Assembly (NCBI GenBank): GCA_023413135.1
Contig: JAEZQK010000125.1
Span: 1-64,000 of the forward strand
Length of the DNA stretch: 64,000 bases
Direction: 5' to 3'
From: Bacillota bacterium
GTDB lineage: Bacteria > Bacillota > Clostridia > Christensenellales > Aristaeellaceae
The position numbers and the translations under genes are program-made. A model generated the notes under the pieces. That model was not told where the DNA came from and did not search any database. It saw nothing but the letters and a program-made list of their open reading frames with translations. The stretch's first letter is position 1. Each line of letters begins with the position of its first letter. Positions 1-8,478 of this stretch are shown here, piece after piece.

Positions 1-1273
1 GCCCGCTAATGGTTGTCCAACTTCCGGAAGTGTATTTCTTCCAAACGTATGTTGCGCCGCTGGTGATCTGAGTACTGCCATTATACCCCACGCTTTGAAT
101 CGTTAACGTGCCGCCTTGATTGACAAATACCGAACCATTGGGAGCATACAGGGAAAACAGTACGGCATTTTGGCCAGATGCACCTGTGCCGCCCGTAGCG
201 CCCGTGTTGACCTTGCTCCAGGTGAGCAGCAGTGTGGTGCTGACGGGGGAGGTGACGGGTATGGATAGCGAACCGGTCAGCTGCCCCGCACCTCCCAGCG
301 TGGCGTTGGATGAAATGTCGATCTTGAGGGGTATCTCATTATTCGATGCGGCCTGCGGCGTCACAGTCATGCCTGACGGGGCTCCGGTGACCGTCCCGAC
401 GACAGGCGTAACCTTGGTGGTGCCCGTATATGCCATGACATTGCAGTATACGGTGGTTGTGGCGATCTGGCCAGAGGCGTTAGCGGCAAAAGTGATATCG
501 CCGTTGGTGAGCATCGCCATGCTGGTCTGGGCCCCGTCCCGCACCCGGGCAATGGTGGTTATGTCGGTCACGTTGGCATCCGATGTGAGGACCTTGATCC
601 GCACTGTATCGTTGATAAAAACCGAGTGAGTCGGCTTTACATTCAATGTCTGACTGGTTATATTGGCATTGTCGCCGGTTGTCGGGTAATCAGCCCATGC
701 GGTGCCATTGTAATACTGCCATTTACTTACCGTCACTTCGGAAAGGTTTGCCGTAAGCGTGATCTGCGAAGGCGTCACGGCCCCCGCGCTATCATACTTG
801 AACACTTGGTCCCCGGTGATCCACGCCAGTCTTGCGTTGGTACCGGTTTTCACTTGAGCAAAAGAAATATCCGATACCGCATTGATCGTATTTTGCGTAT
901 CAGGATCCACATAGGCCACATAGATGATATAGGTCAGCAGCCCGCTGGTGACGTTGTTCAGCTTGTTGGCGTTCACCGTGAGCACGTTGTTTGTGACGGT
1001 CTCATTCGTGGTAAGGTTCGCCTCTGCTCCGCTTCCTTCTTTGCGCTTCCACGTGATAGTCAGGCCCGCCGCATTAAGGGCCACGGCGGTCTGGTTGAGA
1101 TAAACTACGGGCGTTAGTATCACAGGGGCCGATGCCCAGTCAGGGGATATGCCGCCCGTATTGGGGTTGTATACCTGCGTTTTTGGCTGATTGCTGCCCA
1201 AATAGGCAGTCAATGATTTGCCATCAGAAAGGTCAACAATCGTCTTTGCACCTGTTGCAACGATAGGCGGCAT
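1..1273 (-). CDS. Phage tail/baseplate-distal structural protein, partial
   Basis: The minus strand is open from an ATG at 1273 to the left edge, so at least 424 residues are present and the C-terminus is missing. A strong ribosome binding site (GGAGGAGGG) lies 9 bases or so before the ATG. The first 50 residues contain the stretch YNPNTGGISPDW followed by a segment ending ILTPVVYLNQTA, which I associate with large tail-associated proteins of clostridial contractile phages. The rest is Thr/Asn/Val-rich and beta-strand-like, as in Ig-like repeats, with a short Gly-rich collagen-like patch (GATGGTGASG). It follows the spike gene by two bases, so it is probably a tail or host-contact protein. 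The function is inferred from position and composition. The forward-strand frames over this region are shadows. Confidence 0.75.
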   Translation of the reverse strand, partial: MPPIVATGAKTIVDLSDGKSLTAYLGSNQPKTQVYNPNTGGISPDWASAPVILTPVVYLNQTAVALNAAGLTITWKRKEGSGAEANLTTNETVTNNVLTVNANKLNNVTSGLLTYIIYVAYVDPDTQNTINAVSDISFAQVKTGTNARLAWITGDQVFKYDSAGAVTPSQITLTANLSEVTVSKWQYYNGTAWADYPTTGDNANITSQTLNVKPTHSVFINDTVRIKVLTSDANVTDITTIARVRDGAQTSMAMLTNGDITFAANASGQIATTTVYCNVMAYTGTTKVTPVVGTVTGAPSGMTVTPQAASNNEIPLKIDISSNATLGGAGQLTGSLSIPVTSPVSTTLLLTWSKVNTGATGGTGASGQNAVLFSLYAPNGSVFVNQGGTLTIQSVGYNGSTQITSGATYVWKKYTSGSWTTISG

Positions 1274-1275
1274 CC

Positions 1276-2100
1276 TTATCCCTCCTCCAAGATATCGCAT
1301 TGGAACGTGGTCTCGTAGACCACTGTTGCCGTGTTTATAGTGACGCTCTTCATCCCCACGTGCGCCTCATTCCAAATCTGGTCCGCCATGGCATCCCGAC
1401 TGTGCCGGGTCCACACAAACCGGGACGCATCAATCTGGTCCGTGATATTGACGCTACCCCGCCATACCTGCGCACTTAGAACGGTTTGCTTGATGTTGTC
1501 GGTCAGTACCGTCCCATGCGTTGAGACTATCTCCACCCGCATGGAAGCGAGGGAATTCAGCCAATCAAGTAAAGTACCGGCGAAGCCGTTTTCAACTGCA
1601 AGCTCGTAAGCACTTTTTCCCGGTGGGCCACCTAAACTCCCGACTCCAGTTATGGTTGGAATATCGGTCTGAAAATTGGGTAGCGCCTTTGGCCGGCTCC
1701 TAAAACCGACAAACGCATAACCGTCGGAAATATCATGGGACCGCATGTCGATCTGATTTTGTACACCGCCGGATTGCCACCAAGCATCGATGCAGCTGTC
1801 CGCAAATACAACCAGGCATTCGTCACCCTTTTGTATCGGCATGGTTAAGGCGTACTGTCCACCGCCTGGGAAGAACACCGGCACGTTGGCCAGGAGTGGA
1901 AGCTGTACATGCTCAATCCCAGTTTCAGTCTTCACCCTTGTTCTGACTGCCGGCTGAATGGTTGCTGTCTGGGTAATCGGATCAAAAGCATGCACAATAC
2001 CAGGTAGGGAGCAATGTATTTCGCTTTTAATCGCATCTCTAAGGGCTTGAAATGGAGCGGCCGGATCCTGGATCATTTCATCAACAGCCGGGCGCCGCAT
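1276..2100 (-). CDS. Baseplate spike protein, Gp138 N-terminal domain family
   Basis: This 274-residue protein matches the Gp138-type membrane-puncturing spike, the needle at the tail tip that pierces the cell envelope. Residues about 25-130 form the expected OB-fold-like region (IVHAFDPITQTATIQP, then the segment around PVFFPGGGQYALTMPI). The segment CLVVFADSCIDAWWQSGG is typical of phage spike/baseplate V proteins. I chose ATG at 2100 because GGAGG lies 8 bases upstream. A GTG at 2109 sits directly on that site. The gene follows the hub gene by five bases and is probably translationally coupled to it. Confidence 0.85.
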   Translation of the reverse strand: MRRPAVDEMIQDPAAPFQALRDAIKSEIHCSLPGIVHAFDPITQTATIQPAVRTRVKTETGIEHVQLPLLANVPVFFPGGGQYALTMPIQKGDECLVVFADSCIDAWWQSGGVQNQIDMRSHDISDGYAFVGFRSRPKALPNFQTDIPTITGVGSLGGPPGKSAYELAVENGFAGTLLDWLNSLASMRVEIVSTHGTVLTDNIKQTVLSAQVWRGSVNITDQIDASRFVWTRHSRDAMADQIWNEAHVGMKSVTINTATVVYETTFQCDILEEG

Positions 2101-2105
2101 GTAGC

Positions 2106-2957
2106 TCACCTCCAGATGCCACTATTTCTCGCCGCCATAACCGTATTGTCAATCGCGGTGTAGGAGCATTGCCACTCACCGGACCTGGTATCACCGCGCC
2201 CTGAAGCGGCAACAATGCGGAAGACTCCATTAAGGGTATCGCTCTCGATTTGGACCATATTGTTTAGCAGAAGGGGCAGCACCCGCGTTTGGAATGCTGC
2301 CCCTGTTTCTGTTTTCTTCGGCTCACCTATCAGCCCGGTTTCTGCGTTCAGCAGAAACGGAATAGCCTGGGGCACGTCCGCCGGCACAAGGTGAAGAACA
2401 CCATTTTGCACATAGCATGCGGCGCCCACAGAGGCCGCCAACTGTCGGATGCGGGCCAGGGCATTACCATGTACAGATATCGCCCTGGGAAGGCGTATGG
2501 CATCCATAACGGGCGGATACGAGCCAATGTTTATTCCAGCACTCCCCCTGGCCGCACAGGCGTCAAGGAGTTGATGAAGAGTACTGCCGGCAGCAAGGGC
2601 GAACGAGGCAAAGGACGCCATGAATACATCCCCATCGATGGCCATGATGGAAGAAATCTTTTTCCCATCTTGAAATCTTGTTTCAGGCGTTACTCCATCT
2701 CCAGAAAACAGATTCACCCGTTTGGACTCCTGAGCAATCAGGCTTATACTCTGGGCGCTGCGCACGGCTCCTTCGAGATCACTCGGTAGCTGATACAAAT
2801 CAATGCTCATGGCCCCTGGGGAGTAAGAGATCGCCCGTTGAAAAGCAAATGCCATGTGCACATCATCCTGGGTGATTTCCGTGCTTTTTCCAAAGTCATC
2901 CGTTACAACGAGGGTAAGCTTCCGGTCAAACAATCCGATCACCCCATACCAACGCAT
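2106..2957 (-). CDS. Baseplate hub protein
   Basis: The predicted 283-residue protein sits between the baseplate plug and the spike, the usual place for the hub that connects tube to spike (gp27 / P2 gpD role). The C-terminal half has hub-like features: SVHGNALARIRQLAASVG followed by a short beta-hairpin segment (YVQNGVLHLVPAD). It ends with a domain rich in the pattern seen in phage protein D-like hubs. The frame stays open upstream to 3158, but those residues lie in another frame of the plug gene and look unlike protein. I therefore start at ATG 2957, which overlaps the plug gene by 32 bases. A GTG at 2942 is an alternative. Function is inferred mainly from gene order. Confidence 0.7.
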   Translation of the reverse strand: MRWYGVIGLFDRKLTLVVTDDFGKSTEITQDDVHMAFAFQRAISYSPGAMSIDLYQLPSDLEGAVRSAQSISLIAQESKRVNLFSGDGVTPETRFQDGKKISSIMAIDGDVFMASFASFALAAGSTLHQLLDACAARGSAGINIGSYPPVMDAIRLPRAISVHGNALARIRQLAASVGAACYVQNGVLHLVPADVPQAIPFLLNAETGLIGEPKKTETGAAFQTRVLPLLLNNMVQIESDTLNGVFRIVAASGRGDTRSGEWQCSYTAIDNTVMAARNSGIWR

Positions 2958-3270
2958 ATTCGGTGCCAAAGTTGGTTTTTGACGGGTTTGGTGTGGTGGG
3001 TACCTTAACCAGCGGGACAATGCATGCGCTGCCGATTCCCAGGCTGCCAAAAGGGCCAAGTAAGTCGGAAGCTGGGTAAAGACCACTAAGAATGGGGATT
3101 GACTTGGCCATACACTCACCGGTCTTGGGATTGTAGATCGACATATGCCAGAGGCCAAGCGCCTCCATGAAACGAAAGCGGAGCTGAAGGTTTAGCTTAG
3201 CACCATCCACCTCGACGGTAACGGTCTTGCGCTCGTTGAGGGTTGCCGGTGGGGGTATGATCTGATACAT
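2926..3270 (-). CDS. Baseplate plug protein (DUF6983-like)
   Basis: The 114-residue protein begins MYQIIPPPATLNE and contains the central RFRFMEALGLWHMSIYNP segment. Both are typical of small phage 'baseplate plug' proteins found after Dit-like proteins in contractile phages. ATG 3270 has AGGTG eight bases upstream, and an in-frame GTG at 3279 is possible. Its end overlaps the hub start. It probably seals or shapes the tail-tip channel. The role is known only by family and position. Confidence 0.75.
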   Translation of the reverse strand: MYQIIPPPATLNERKTVTVEVDGAKLNLQLRFRFMEALGLWHMSIYNPKTGECMAKSIPILSGLYPASDLLGPFGSLGIGSACIVPLVKVPTTPNPSKTNFGTEYALVWGDRIV

Positions 3271-3288
3271 GGTTTTCACCTGCCTACA

Positions 3289-3837
3289 TCACTTCCCGAA
3301 AATGGAGCCCCACACATCACCGAACATTGTGAACAAGCCTGATCCTGCTGGGGTTGTCTGCACATCCCCTTGGTCTTGCTGCTCGTCATTGCCACCACCG
3401 CCGCCCTTTTTCTTTTTCTTTGCCACTTCAAGCACTTCTCGAAAAGTGATGCTTGCAGACAGCCCTTCAGGGTTCGTGTTGTCCTCTACGGCGATAATGG
3501 ATTTGATCAACATTCGGGTGTAATCAAAAAGCCGCGTGGATACTCCAAGCATCACCCGGCTTTTTTGCAGTTCGATTAGCTTTTGATAGGCGTTCACGGA
3601 TCTTGTCCCGCTGCCAGTGGTCAGGTCGTCGATGGTGCTGATGCAGTCTGACATGGTGATGTCAAGGGCCAACTCCTTGGGCTCAATGCTTGCATTGTTG
3701 GTATACTTTTCACCCTTGGCGTTGGCTGGATCATCCTCGATTTTAAGGTTGGAGGTGTGCTGCGCTTTGACCACGGCATCAAACCAAAAGACCATGTTTC
3801 CCTGGCTGATGTACACCGTTTGAGGCGGCCTGTTCAC
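3289..3837 (-). CDS. Dit-like distal tail protein
   Basis: This 182-residue protein follows the tape measure gene and matches the Dit-like baseplate family (former DUF6046-type). Residues 1-30 are VYISQGNMVFWFDAVVKAQH, and residues 45-145 contain the ELALDITMSDCISTIDDL and VEDNTNPEGLSASITFREVLEVA segments. These proteins form the ring at the end of the tail tube. The start is a GTG at 3837 whose bases overlap the tape measure stop (GTGA), a sign of coupled translation. The C-terminus has a low-complexity Lys5-Gly5 linker. Confidence 0.8.
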   Translation of the reverse strand: MNRPPQTVYISQGNMVFWFDAVVKAQHTSNLKIEDDPANAKGEKYTNNASIEPKELALDITMSDCISTIDDLTTGSGTRSVNAYQKLIELQKSRVMLGVSTRLFDYTRMLIKSIIAVEDNTNPEGLSASITFREVLEVAKKKKKGGGGGNDEQQDQGDVQTTPAGSGLFTMFGDVWGSIFGK

Positions 3838-6200
3838 TCTATCACCGCCTTAAGGGTGCGTACGAGGTTCCGTTCCTGCGCATTGTAGGCAGCTTGGCCA
3901 ATTGCTTGCGGGTCGTTCCCGGAACCGTTGATGTTGAAAGTAGAGGGGGCATTTACGGTATTGGTGTAGTTGTAGTTATTCACAACGTTGATGATGGGAC
4001 TTCCACCGCCCGGCCTTCCAAGGCCTTTGCTGGCAACAAGCGCTTCGATATCAGTATCCGGTGTGATACCAAAATCTGAAAGCATCTGACGGCCCTTCTC
4101 CCCAATCTCGGAAAGCATCATTCTAATGAGGGGTATGGCGCGGTTGAGTTTCTTGATGGGGATCACATATTCAGGTTCATTATCTTCAGCAAGGGTAGAT
4201 GCGACCGGCTTGTCATACCGTCCGCCCAGGGCATTTCGTGTAAGATAAAATGCACCGCCGCCGGCTGGTGAAGCGGATTGTTGAAAGGGGTCATCAACCA
4301 CAATGTTGGCTGGAATAGTTATAGGTTTGGTAGCACCTTGGGCAACATCAACGGCCTCCTTGGTAGCCTGAGTGACCTGGGTGGCATCGTATTGGACCTG
4401 AGCTTCTGTAGACACCCCTTTTTCGGTTAAACCTTTTTGCCACATATCCCAACGTCCGTTATCATACGGCGGGGTGAAGGGCCAAAGGTGCCCATTTTGG
4501 TAGTTCTCATACCATCCTGATTTGTCTCGCATCATCCCATCAAGCGCTGCTTGAATCCGTTCCTCAAACAAGGCTTGATATGATTTACCATTATCAAGGG
4601 CCTCTTTCTCGGTTGTAAAGATCTTCTGAAGCTCCACCATGCCTGGTAGAAGTGCAAGCGGGCCAACATCTCCACTTTTTAGTGCAGCAAGTATTTCTCT
4701 TTGTATTGCTCGAACTTCAGGTGTTAAGCCACCATCATCCAACCGCTCATAAGATTCACCCTTTCCAGGCAAATACGGATCTCCGCCGCTCTCATACTGT
4801 GCCAGTGCAGCCGCAAGGTTGTCTTTTGCAAACTGGGGTATGTTGTTTTTATCCATAAACCTTTCATACTCTGGAGCATATTCAGGAACAAACTTGTCGC
4901 CTACATTGCGATATGCGACGCCTGGATATTGTTTATCAGCGGCAATAATCTCACCAGGATTGACGGTTGTGCCCAAAGGATTGTCCCCGTCACCGACGAA
5001 TGCATTTTTATCAGGTTCGGGTTCTGGTATTTTCCATCCCATTCCCTTTTCCCAACCAAGTGCATCCTGCACAGCTTGAGGCAAGAGATCCATAATGGCC
5101 ATAAATATCTTATTTGCCATTAAGGTTATCCCTTCTTCAATCCCCCCTAAAATGGATTTACCAAGTTCAAGGGCGGCAGCCAAAACAGCATCGTCCATAA
5201 GTGCATCAGCAATCATACCGGCAATATTTAATGCACCGGCGATTATATTTCCTAATGTTTCCCCAACGGCTGCTATTTCCGCCTCATGTTCATCAATCCA
5301 TTTGGTTAGCGAATTGATGCCATTTTCTACCGCCGAGGTGAGCCTCTCGCCTATTGTGCCATCCTCAAGGCCTTCCCATAGTCCAGACAATGCAGATGGC
5401 TGATTTGGATCATGCTTCATCCATGTCCAGTAATCATCGAGCAAAAGGAGAATAGCTGTCAAACCACCCAGCAGCCATCCCAGCGGCCCGGCGCGGATGA
5501 TACTCCAGAGACCTGCTATTGCAGTACCAGCTACCTTGACACCATCTGGAAGGTCATTCAGAAACTTTAGTACCTTCCCTCCAGCAATTACCGCTGTATC
5601 CAGAAGCCGCACAAACACAGCAATACCATCCGCTATCTTTGCGGTCCACATCGGCATTTCAATCTGAAGCCTTTCGCGCCAGGCCTTCATGGTATCCCGG
5701 ATACGGGTGAGCGGACCTTCAAGCTTCGAAATGATATGGTAGTTGACCCACTGCATCGCATACTGGATCGTGGACTTGAACTTCAAGAATTCCTGGCTGA
5801 TACTCCGCACAAGGGCAAGGCCCCGGCTGCCGTCCGGAAGAGCCATTGCCTTGTTCATCGCCACAAGGTCATCATAGACGGCCTTTAGGGACTTGTCCTT
5901 TGCCACTTCCTGCTTGGTCTTCCCCATGGCCTTCAAGGCGTTTTCGCTGGCGCGGATGGTCTCAATGCTTTTCTTCTGGGCTTTCGCTTCCTTCTCGAAA
6001 GCCAGTTCGGCTTCATTGACCTGCTTGACCCACTTCGTTGCAACGGTCGCCGCAGTGACCATGATACCGGTCAAGGCTAAAAAGCCCATTTTCGAGCTTT
6101 TTAGGAAGCCCTCCATCTTGGACATGCCTTTTTCATCGAGCTTGACGCCTAAGGAGACAAGATACTCCTGCAGGGTTTTTGCCCCCAAACCTGCTGCCAT
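3834..6200 (-). CDS. Tail tape measure protein
   Basis: At 788 residues it is the second longest gene of the prophage part and lies directly after the frameshifting chaperone pair, the diagnostic place for the tape measure. The N-terminal 130 residues are Lys/Glu-rich and helical. Hydrophobic segments near residues 225-265 (around GPLGWLLGGLTAILLLLDDY) and 310-350 resemble tape-measure membrane segments. The C-terminal part has a Gly/Asn-rich region (PIINVVNNYNYTNTVNAPS). It fixes tail length and probably helps DNA entry. It starts at ATG 6200 after GGGAGG. Its length would predict a tail of the order of 110-120 nm using the usual ~1.5 angstrom per residue. Confidence 0.9.
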   Translation of the reverse strand: MAAGLGAKTLQEYLVSLGVKLDEKGMSKMEGFLKSSKMGFLALTGIMVTAATVATKWVKQVNEAELAFEKEAKAQKKSIETIRASENALKAMGKTKQEVAKDKSLKAVYDDLVAMNKAMALPDGSRGLALVRSISQEFLKFKSTIQYAMQWVNYHIISKLEGPLTRIRDTMKAWRERLQIEMPMWTAKIADGIAVFVRLLDTAVIAGGKVLKFLNDLPDGVKVAGTAIAGLWSIIRAGPLGWLLGGLTAILLLLDDYWTWMKHDPNQPSALSGLWEGLEDGTIGERLTSAVENGINSLTKWIDEHEAEIAAVGETLGNIIAGALNIAGMIADALMDDAVLAAALELGKSILGGIEEGITLMANKIFMAIMDLLPQAVQDALGWEKGMGWKIPEPEPDKNAFVGDGDNPLGTTVNPGEIIAADKQYPGVAYRNVGDKFVPEYAPEYERFMDKNNIPQFAKDNLAAALAQYESGGDPYLPGKGESYERLDDGGLTPEVRAIQREILAALKSGDVGPLALLPGMVELQKIFTTEKEALDNGKSYQALFEERIQAALDGMMRDKSGWYENYQNGHLWPFTPPYDNGRWDMWQKGLTEKGVSTEAQVQYDATQVTQATKEAVDVAQGATKPITIPANIVVDDPFQQSASPAGGGAFYLTRNALGGRYDKPVASTLAEDNEPEYVIPIKKLNRAIPLIRMMLSEIGEKGRQMLSDFGITPDTDIEALVASKGLGRPGGGSPIINVVNNYNYTNTVNAPSTFNINGSGNDPQAIGQAAYNAQERNLVRTLKAVIE

Positions 6201-6214
6201 AATGGATACCTCCC

Positions 6215-6873
6215 TCAGTGCTGCTGTTTTGCAGCTTCATTCGCTCGTCTTTGGTTTTCCTGTTGTACGGTCATAGCCTCAATGACATCCAGCAAATCGT
6301 CCAGATCATAGGTACCGTCCCAAAGCTGGTATTGTTGCCAGCGCCCGGTGTCTACTGGTGCCCAGGCCCATCCGTCGATGTTTTCGGTGTGAACTGCAGG
6401 ATACGATTGATCGTTGTGGGGCTGAAAAGCGAGCCCCCGCCGCCGAAAAAACCAGCCACGTTGAACTCCACAACCCGGTAGCAGAGAATCAGGCATGTGA
6501 CAATGTCATCTTCGAGGTCAGGAACTCCAAATTCATTCCCTTGCATCACTGGCTGCGGGCCAGCAGGTAGCATCTTGTCACAGCGGTTGAGACAGTCGGT
6601 CATGATTTGGGTAAGGTCCTGCTTAGAAATGGAGGACAGGATCGGAATAACGGTAGCTACCATCTCATCCACCGTCAATTCCTTGTCGGCTTCAGCAGCC
6701 CCTTTCCCCGTCAATGTTTTCGACAGGCCGGGGAAAGCCGTGATAATGACCCTAACCGCTGGGATCAGCTTTTCCATGATCAGCTTTACGAAATATGCGC
6801 CGTCTATCGCCGGAAACTTCCGCAGGCGGTATGAACCGTCATTGAGAGGTATGATCTTTTCCTTTTCACGCAT
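6215..6873 (-). CDS. Tail assembly chaperone, -1 frameshift product
   Basis: Reading starts at ATG 6873, shifts -1 at the heptamer T-TTT-TTC (6445-6451), and continues to the stop at 6215. This gives about 219 residues: 143 from the first frame and 76 from the second. After the slip the reading becomes RRRGLAFQPHND and then a segment with W/D/E-rich helix (WDGTYDLDDLLDVIEAM). The layout matches the gpG/gpGT or E/E' chaperone pairs of tailed phages, in which the longer form binds the tape measure. The second frame has no convincing start or Shine-Dalgarno of its own and ends 15 bases before the tape measure start. Evidence is the slippery site, the open second frame and the gene order. Confidence 0.85.
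6352..6873 (-). CDS. Tail assembly chaperone, short form
   Basis: This is the zero-frame product, 173 residues from ATG 6873 with GGAGG nine bases upstream. A TTG at 6882 is a less likely start. It begins MREKEKIIPLNDGSYRLRKF and has helical segments around residues 25-45 and 70-105, with CLILCYRVVEFNVAG before the slip site. It fits phage tail assembly chaperones, which coat the tape measure protein during tail assembly. Most ribosomes should end here at 6352, with a minority producing the frameshifted form. Confidence 0.85.
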   Translation of the reverse strand: MREKEKIIPLNDGSYRLRKFPAIDGAYFVKLIMEKLIPAVRVIITAFPGLSKTLTGKGAAEADKELTVDEMVATVIPILSSISKQDLTQIMTDCLNRCDKMLPAGPQPVMQGNEFGVPDLEDDIVTCLILCYRVVEFNVAGFFGGGGSLFSPTTINRILQFTPKTSTDGPGHQ

Positions 6874-6890
6874 GAGTTGCAACCTCCATC

Positions 6891-6924
6891 AAAAACGGGA
6901 GCCGCCATTCATAGCAGCTCCCGT
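6891..6924 (-). terminator. Intrinsic terminator after tail tube gene
   Basis: On the minus strand ACGGGAGC and GCTCCCGT form an 8-bp stem (6917-6924 with 6895-6902), followed by a run of T. It lies between the tube gene and the chaperone gene, so it probably lowers chaperone and later-gene transcription relative to the tube. Confidence 0.75.
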
Positions 6925-6929
6925 AGTGG

Positions 6930-7361
6930 TTATTTTTCCTGGATATTTGCCGCAAGTAGGGGGAATGCGACATTACCGGCGGTCGCCTCGTAAGACCGTC
7001 CAGGCTTTTTTTGTGGGGTAATTCCGGTGCACTGAATGGTCACATTACCAGCCTGATCATAAACCGTGATGCTGCCGATGGCAAAGCGATCCGAAGGGCA
7101 TATATCCAAGTAGGAAGTGACCTTTCGCAGGAACTTTTCCACCGGCGAGTTTTGCGGAACCTCAATGGTGATGGTGCCGTTATCGCTCCGTATGCGGTTG
7201 ACTGTGGTATAGCCATTGGAAGTAGCCGTATGGCTGGACATATCGCCAGCGCGCTCAATGGTAATCTTTCCGACCGCACCATCAGCAGACAAGACGTTCT
7301 GCCCGATATCGGGATGGTTGAACACACAGCGTACATCAGCAAAGGAATAAACAGTATACAT
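6930..7361 (-). CDS. Tail tube protein (DUF3277 family)
   Basis: The 143-residue protein fits the DUF3277 family, the tail tube of this type of contractile phage. It has an N-terminal YSFADVRCVFNHPDIG, a central VEVPQNSP-like strand (TIEVPQNSPVEKFLRKV) and the GITPQKKPGRSYEATAGNV segment near the end. It immediately follows the sheath gene and has its own ribosome site (GGAGAG). Many copies stack to form the inner tube. A terminator follows the gene. Confidence 0.88.
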   Translation of the reverse strand: MYTVYSFADVRCVFNHPDIGQNVLSADGAVGKITIERAGDMSSHTATSNGYTTVNRIRSDNGTITIEVPQNSPVEKFLRKVTSYLDICPSDRFAIGSITVYDQAGNVTIQCTGITPQKKPGRSYEATAGNVAFPLLAANIQEK

Positions 7362-7376
7362 CGTTTTTCACTCTCC

Positions 7377-8474
7377 TTACAGCTGCGCGGCCAGCTCAAT
7401 CACTGCCGATTCGACTGCACCAGACAGATGCACAACCACATACATCGGTACCGCTTTCTTTGCCAGCCTGTCCGCGTTGGATTGACTGGCGTAGCTGTCG
7501 GCCATGATGATGTATCCGTCAGGCAAAGGCGTACCGGTCTCCAAGGTGTGGTATTTCTCTTCCCGCCAAATGCCCGGGCTGAGGACACCTCTGTCAAAGT
7601 GGGCACTAAGAATATCCGAATAGGCGTTTATGAACCTTACGGTGGTCGAATCATCCTGCGGGAGCTTTGTTTCAGACCCGGTGACCAGATTGAAGCCAGC
7701 CTGCTTTAGCTCACTGGCAATCCGATCGAGTGACATCACCTCGTCGTACCGCTTCCCGCTGGCCACAGCTCCGACTTCAAGCAGGTTCTTTGTCCCGCGG
7801 GTAACATAAACGTTCGCGTTCACGCCCATTAGGGACGTCACCTGGGGCTGTTCGATGCCCTGCGAAGGATTGATCCCCTGCAACTGCTTGTAGCATAGCT
7901 GCCATGCCTTGTCCCTGTACTTATTGGCCAAGCCGCATACAAGGCCCATCAAGGCTGCACCGGCATAGTCAGCACTGTTCCAAAATCCAAGGGCACGATC
8001 ATTGACCGCTGCTTTCAGTGTGCCGAACACACCGGATGCTCCAGCAGCTTCGTCGATTGTAGCGTCGTTTTCATAGATCAGAACCATACCGCCAGTTGTT
8101 TTGATATATCCGGCCAGCGCAGGAACTTGTTCTTCAGTGGCGCTGCAGGAATACACTGGATAAAAGTCCGAAGACTTTGCCACACAGGCCGCCAAAGCCT
8201 GCTCTGGCGTCTCGCTGGTGTCAATACGCCCTATCATCACCGCTTCGGGTGCTGGGCTTTGAGCAAAATACTTCACGGCAGCAAGGTATTCCGGCATTAC
8301 ATCAGTGAACGCATCAGCAAGCATAGCCGCTGGAGATGCATACCCTTTAACCCGGATGGCCGCAGAAATGGGGCTGCTGGGGCCCAAGATCAGGCCAACA
8401 TCATAGCGATAGCGATCCTGCCCCGGAGACGCAGCCGTGACATTCACCCGCACAATTTGATCGGTGGAAAGCAA
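7377..8474 (-). CDS. Tail sheath protein (DUF3383 family)
   Basis: The 365-residue protein matches DUF3383 sheath proteins, which contract to drive the tube through the envelope. Visible features are the N-terminal strand IVRVNVTAASPGQDRYRY, the segment RALGFWNSADYAGAALMG, and the C-terminal VPMYVVVHLSGAVESAVI strand used for donor-strand contacts between sheath subunits. Translation starts at TTG 8474 with AGGAGG nine bases upstream. It shows that the phage has a contractile tail. Confidence 0.88.
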   Translation of the reverse strand: MLSTDQIVRVNVTAASPGQDRYRYDVGLILGPSSPISAAIRVKGYASPAAMLADAFTDVMPEYLAAVKYFAQSPAPEAVMIGRIDTSETPEQALAACVAKSSDFYPVYSCSATEEQVPALAGYIKTTGGMVLIYENDATIDEAAGASGVFGTLKAAVNDRALGFWNSADYAGAALMGLVCGLANKYRDKAWQLCYKQLQGINPSQGIEQPQVTSLMGVNANVYVTRGTKNLLEVGAVASGKRYDEVMSLDRIASELKQAGFNLVTGSETKLPQDDSTTVRFINAYSDILSAHFDRGVLSPGIWREEKYHTLETGTPLPDGYIIMADSYASQSNADRLAKKAVPMYVVVHLSGAVESAVIELAAQL

Positions 8475-8478
8475 TTCT

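Noticed and set aside
120..1117. Two long plus-strand open frames near the left edge.
   Set aside because: They lie over the minus-strand tail protein, lack ribosome sites and look unlike proteins. The minus strand has a strong site and a coherent sequence.
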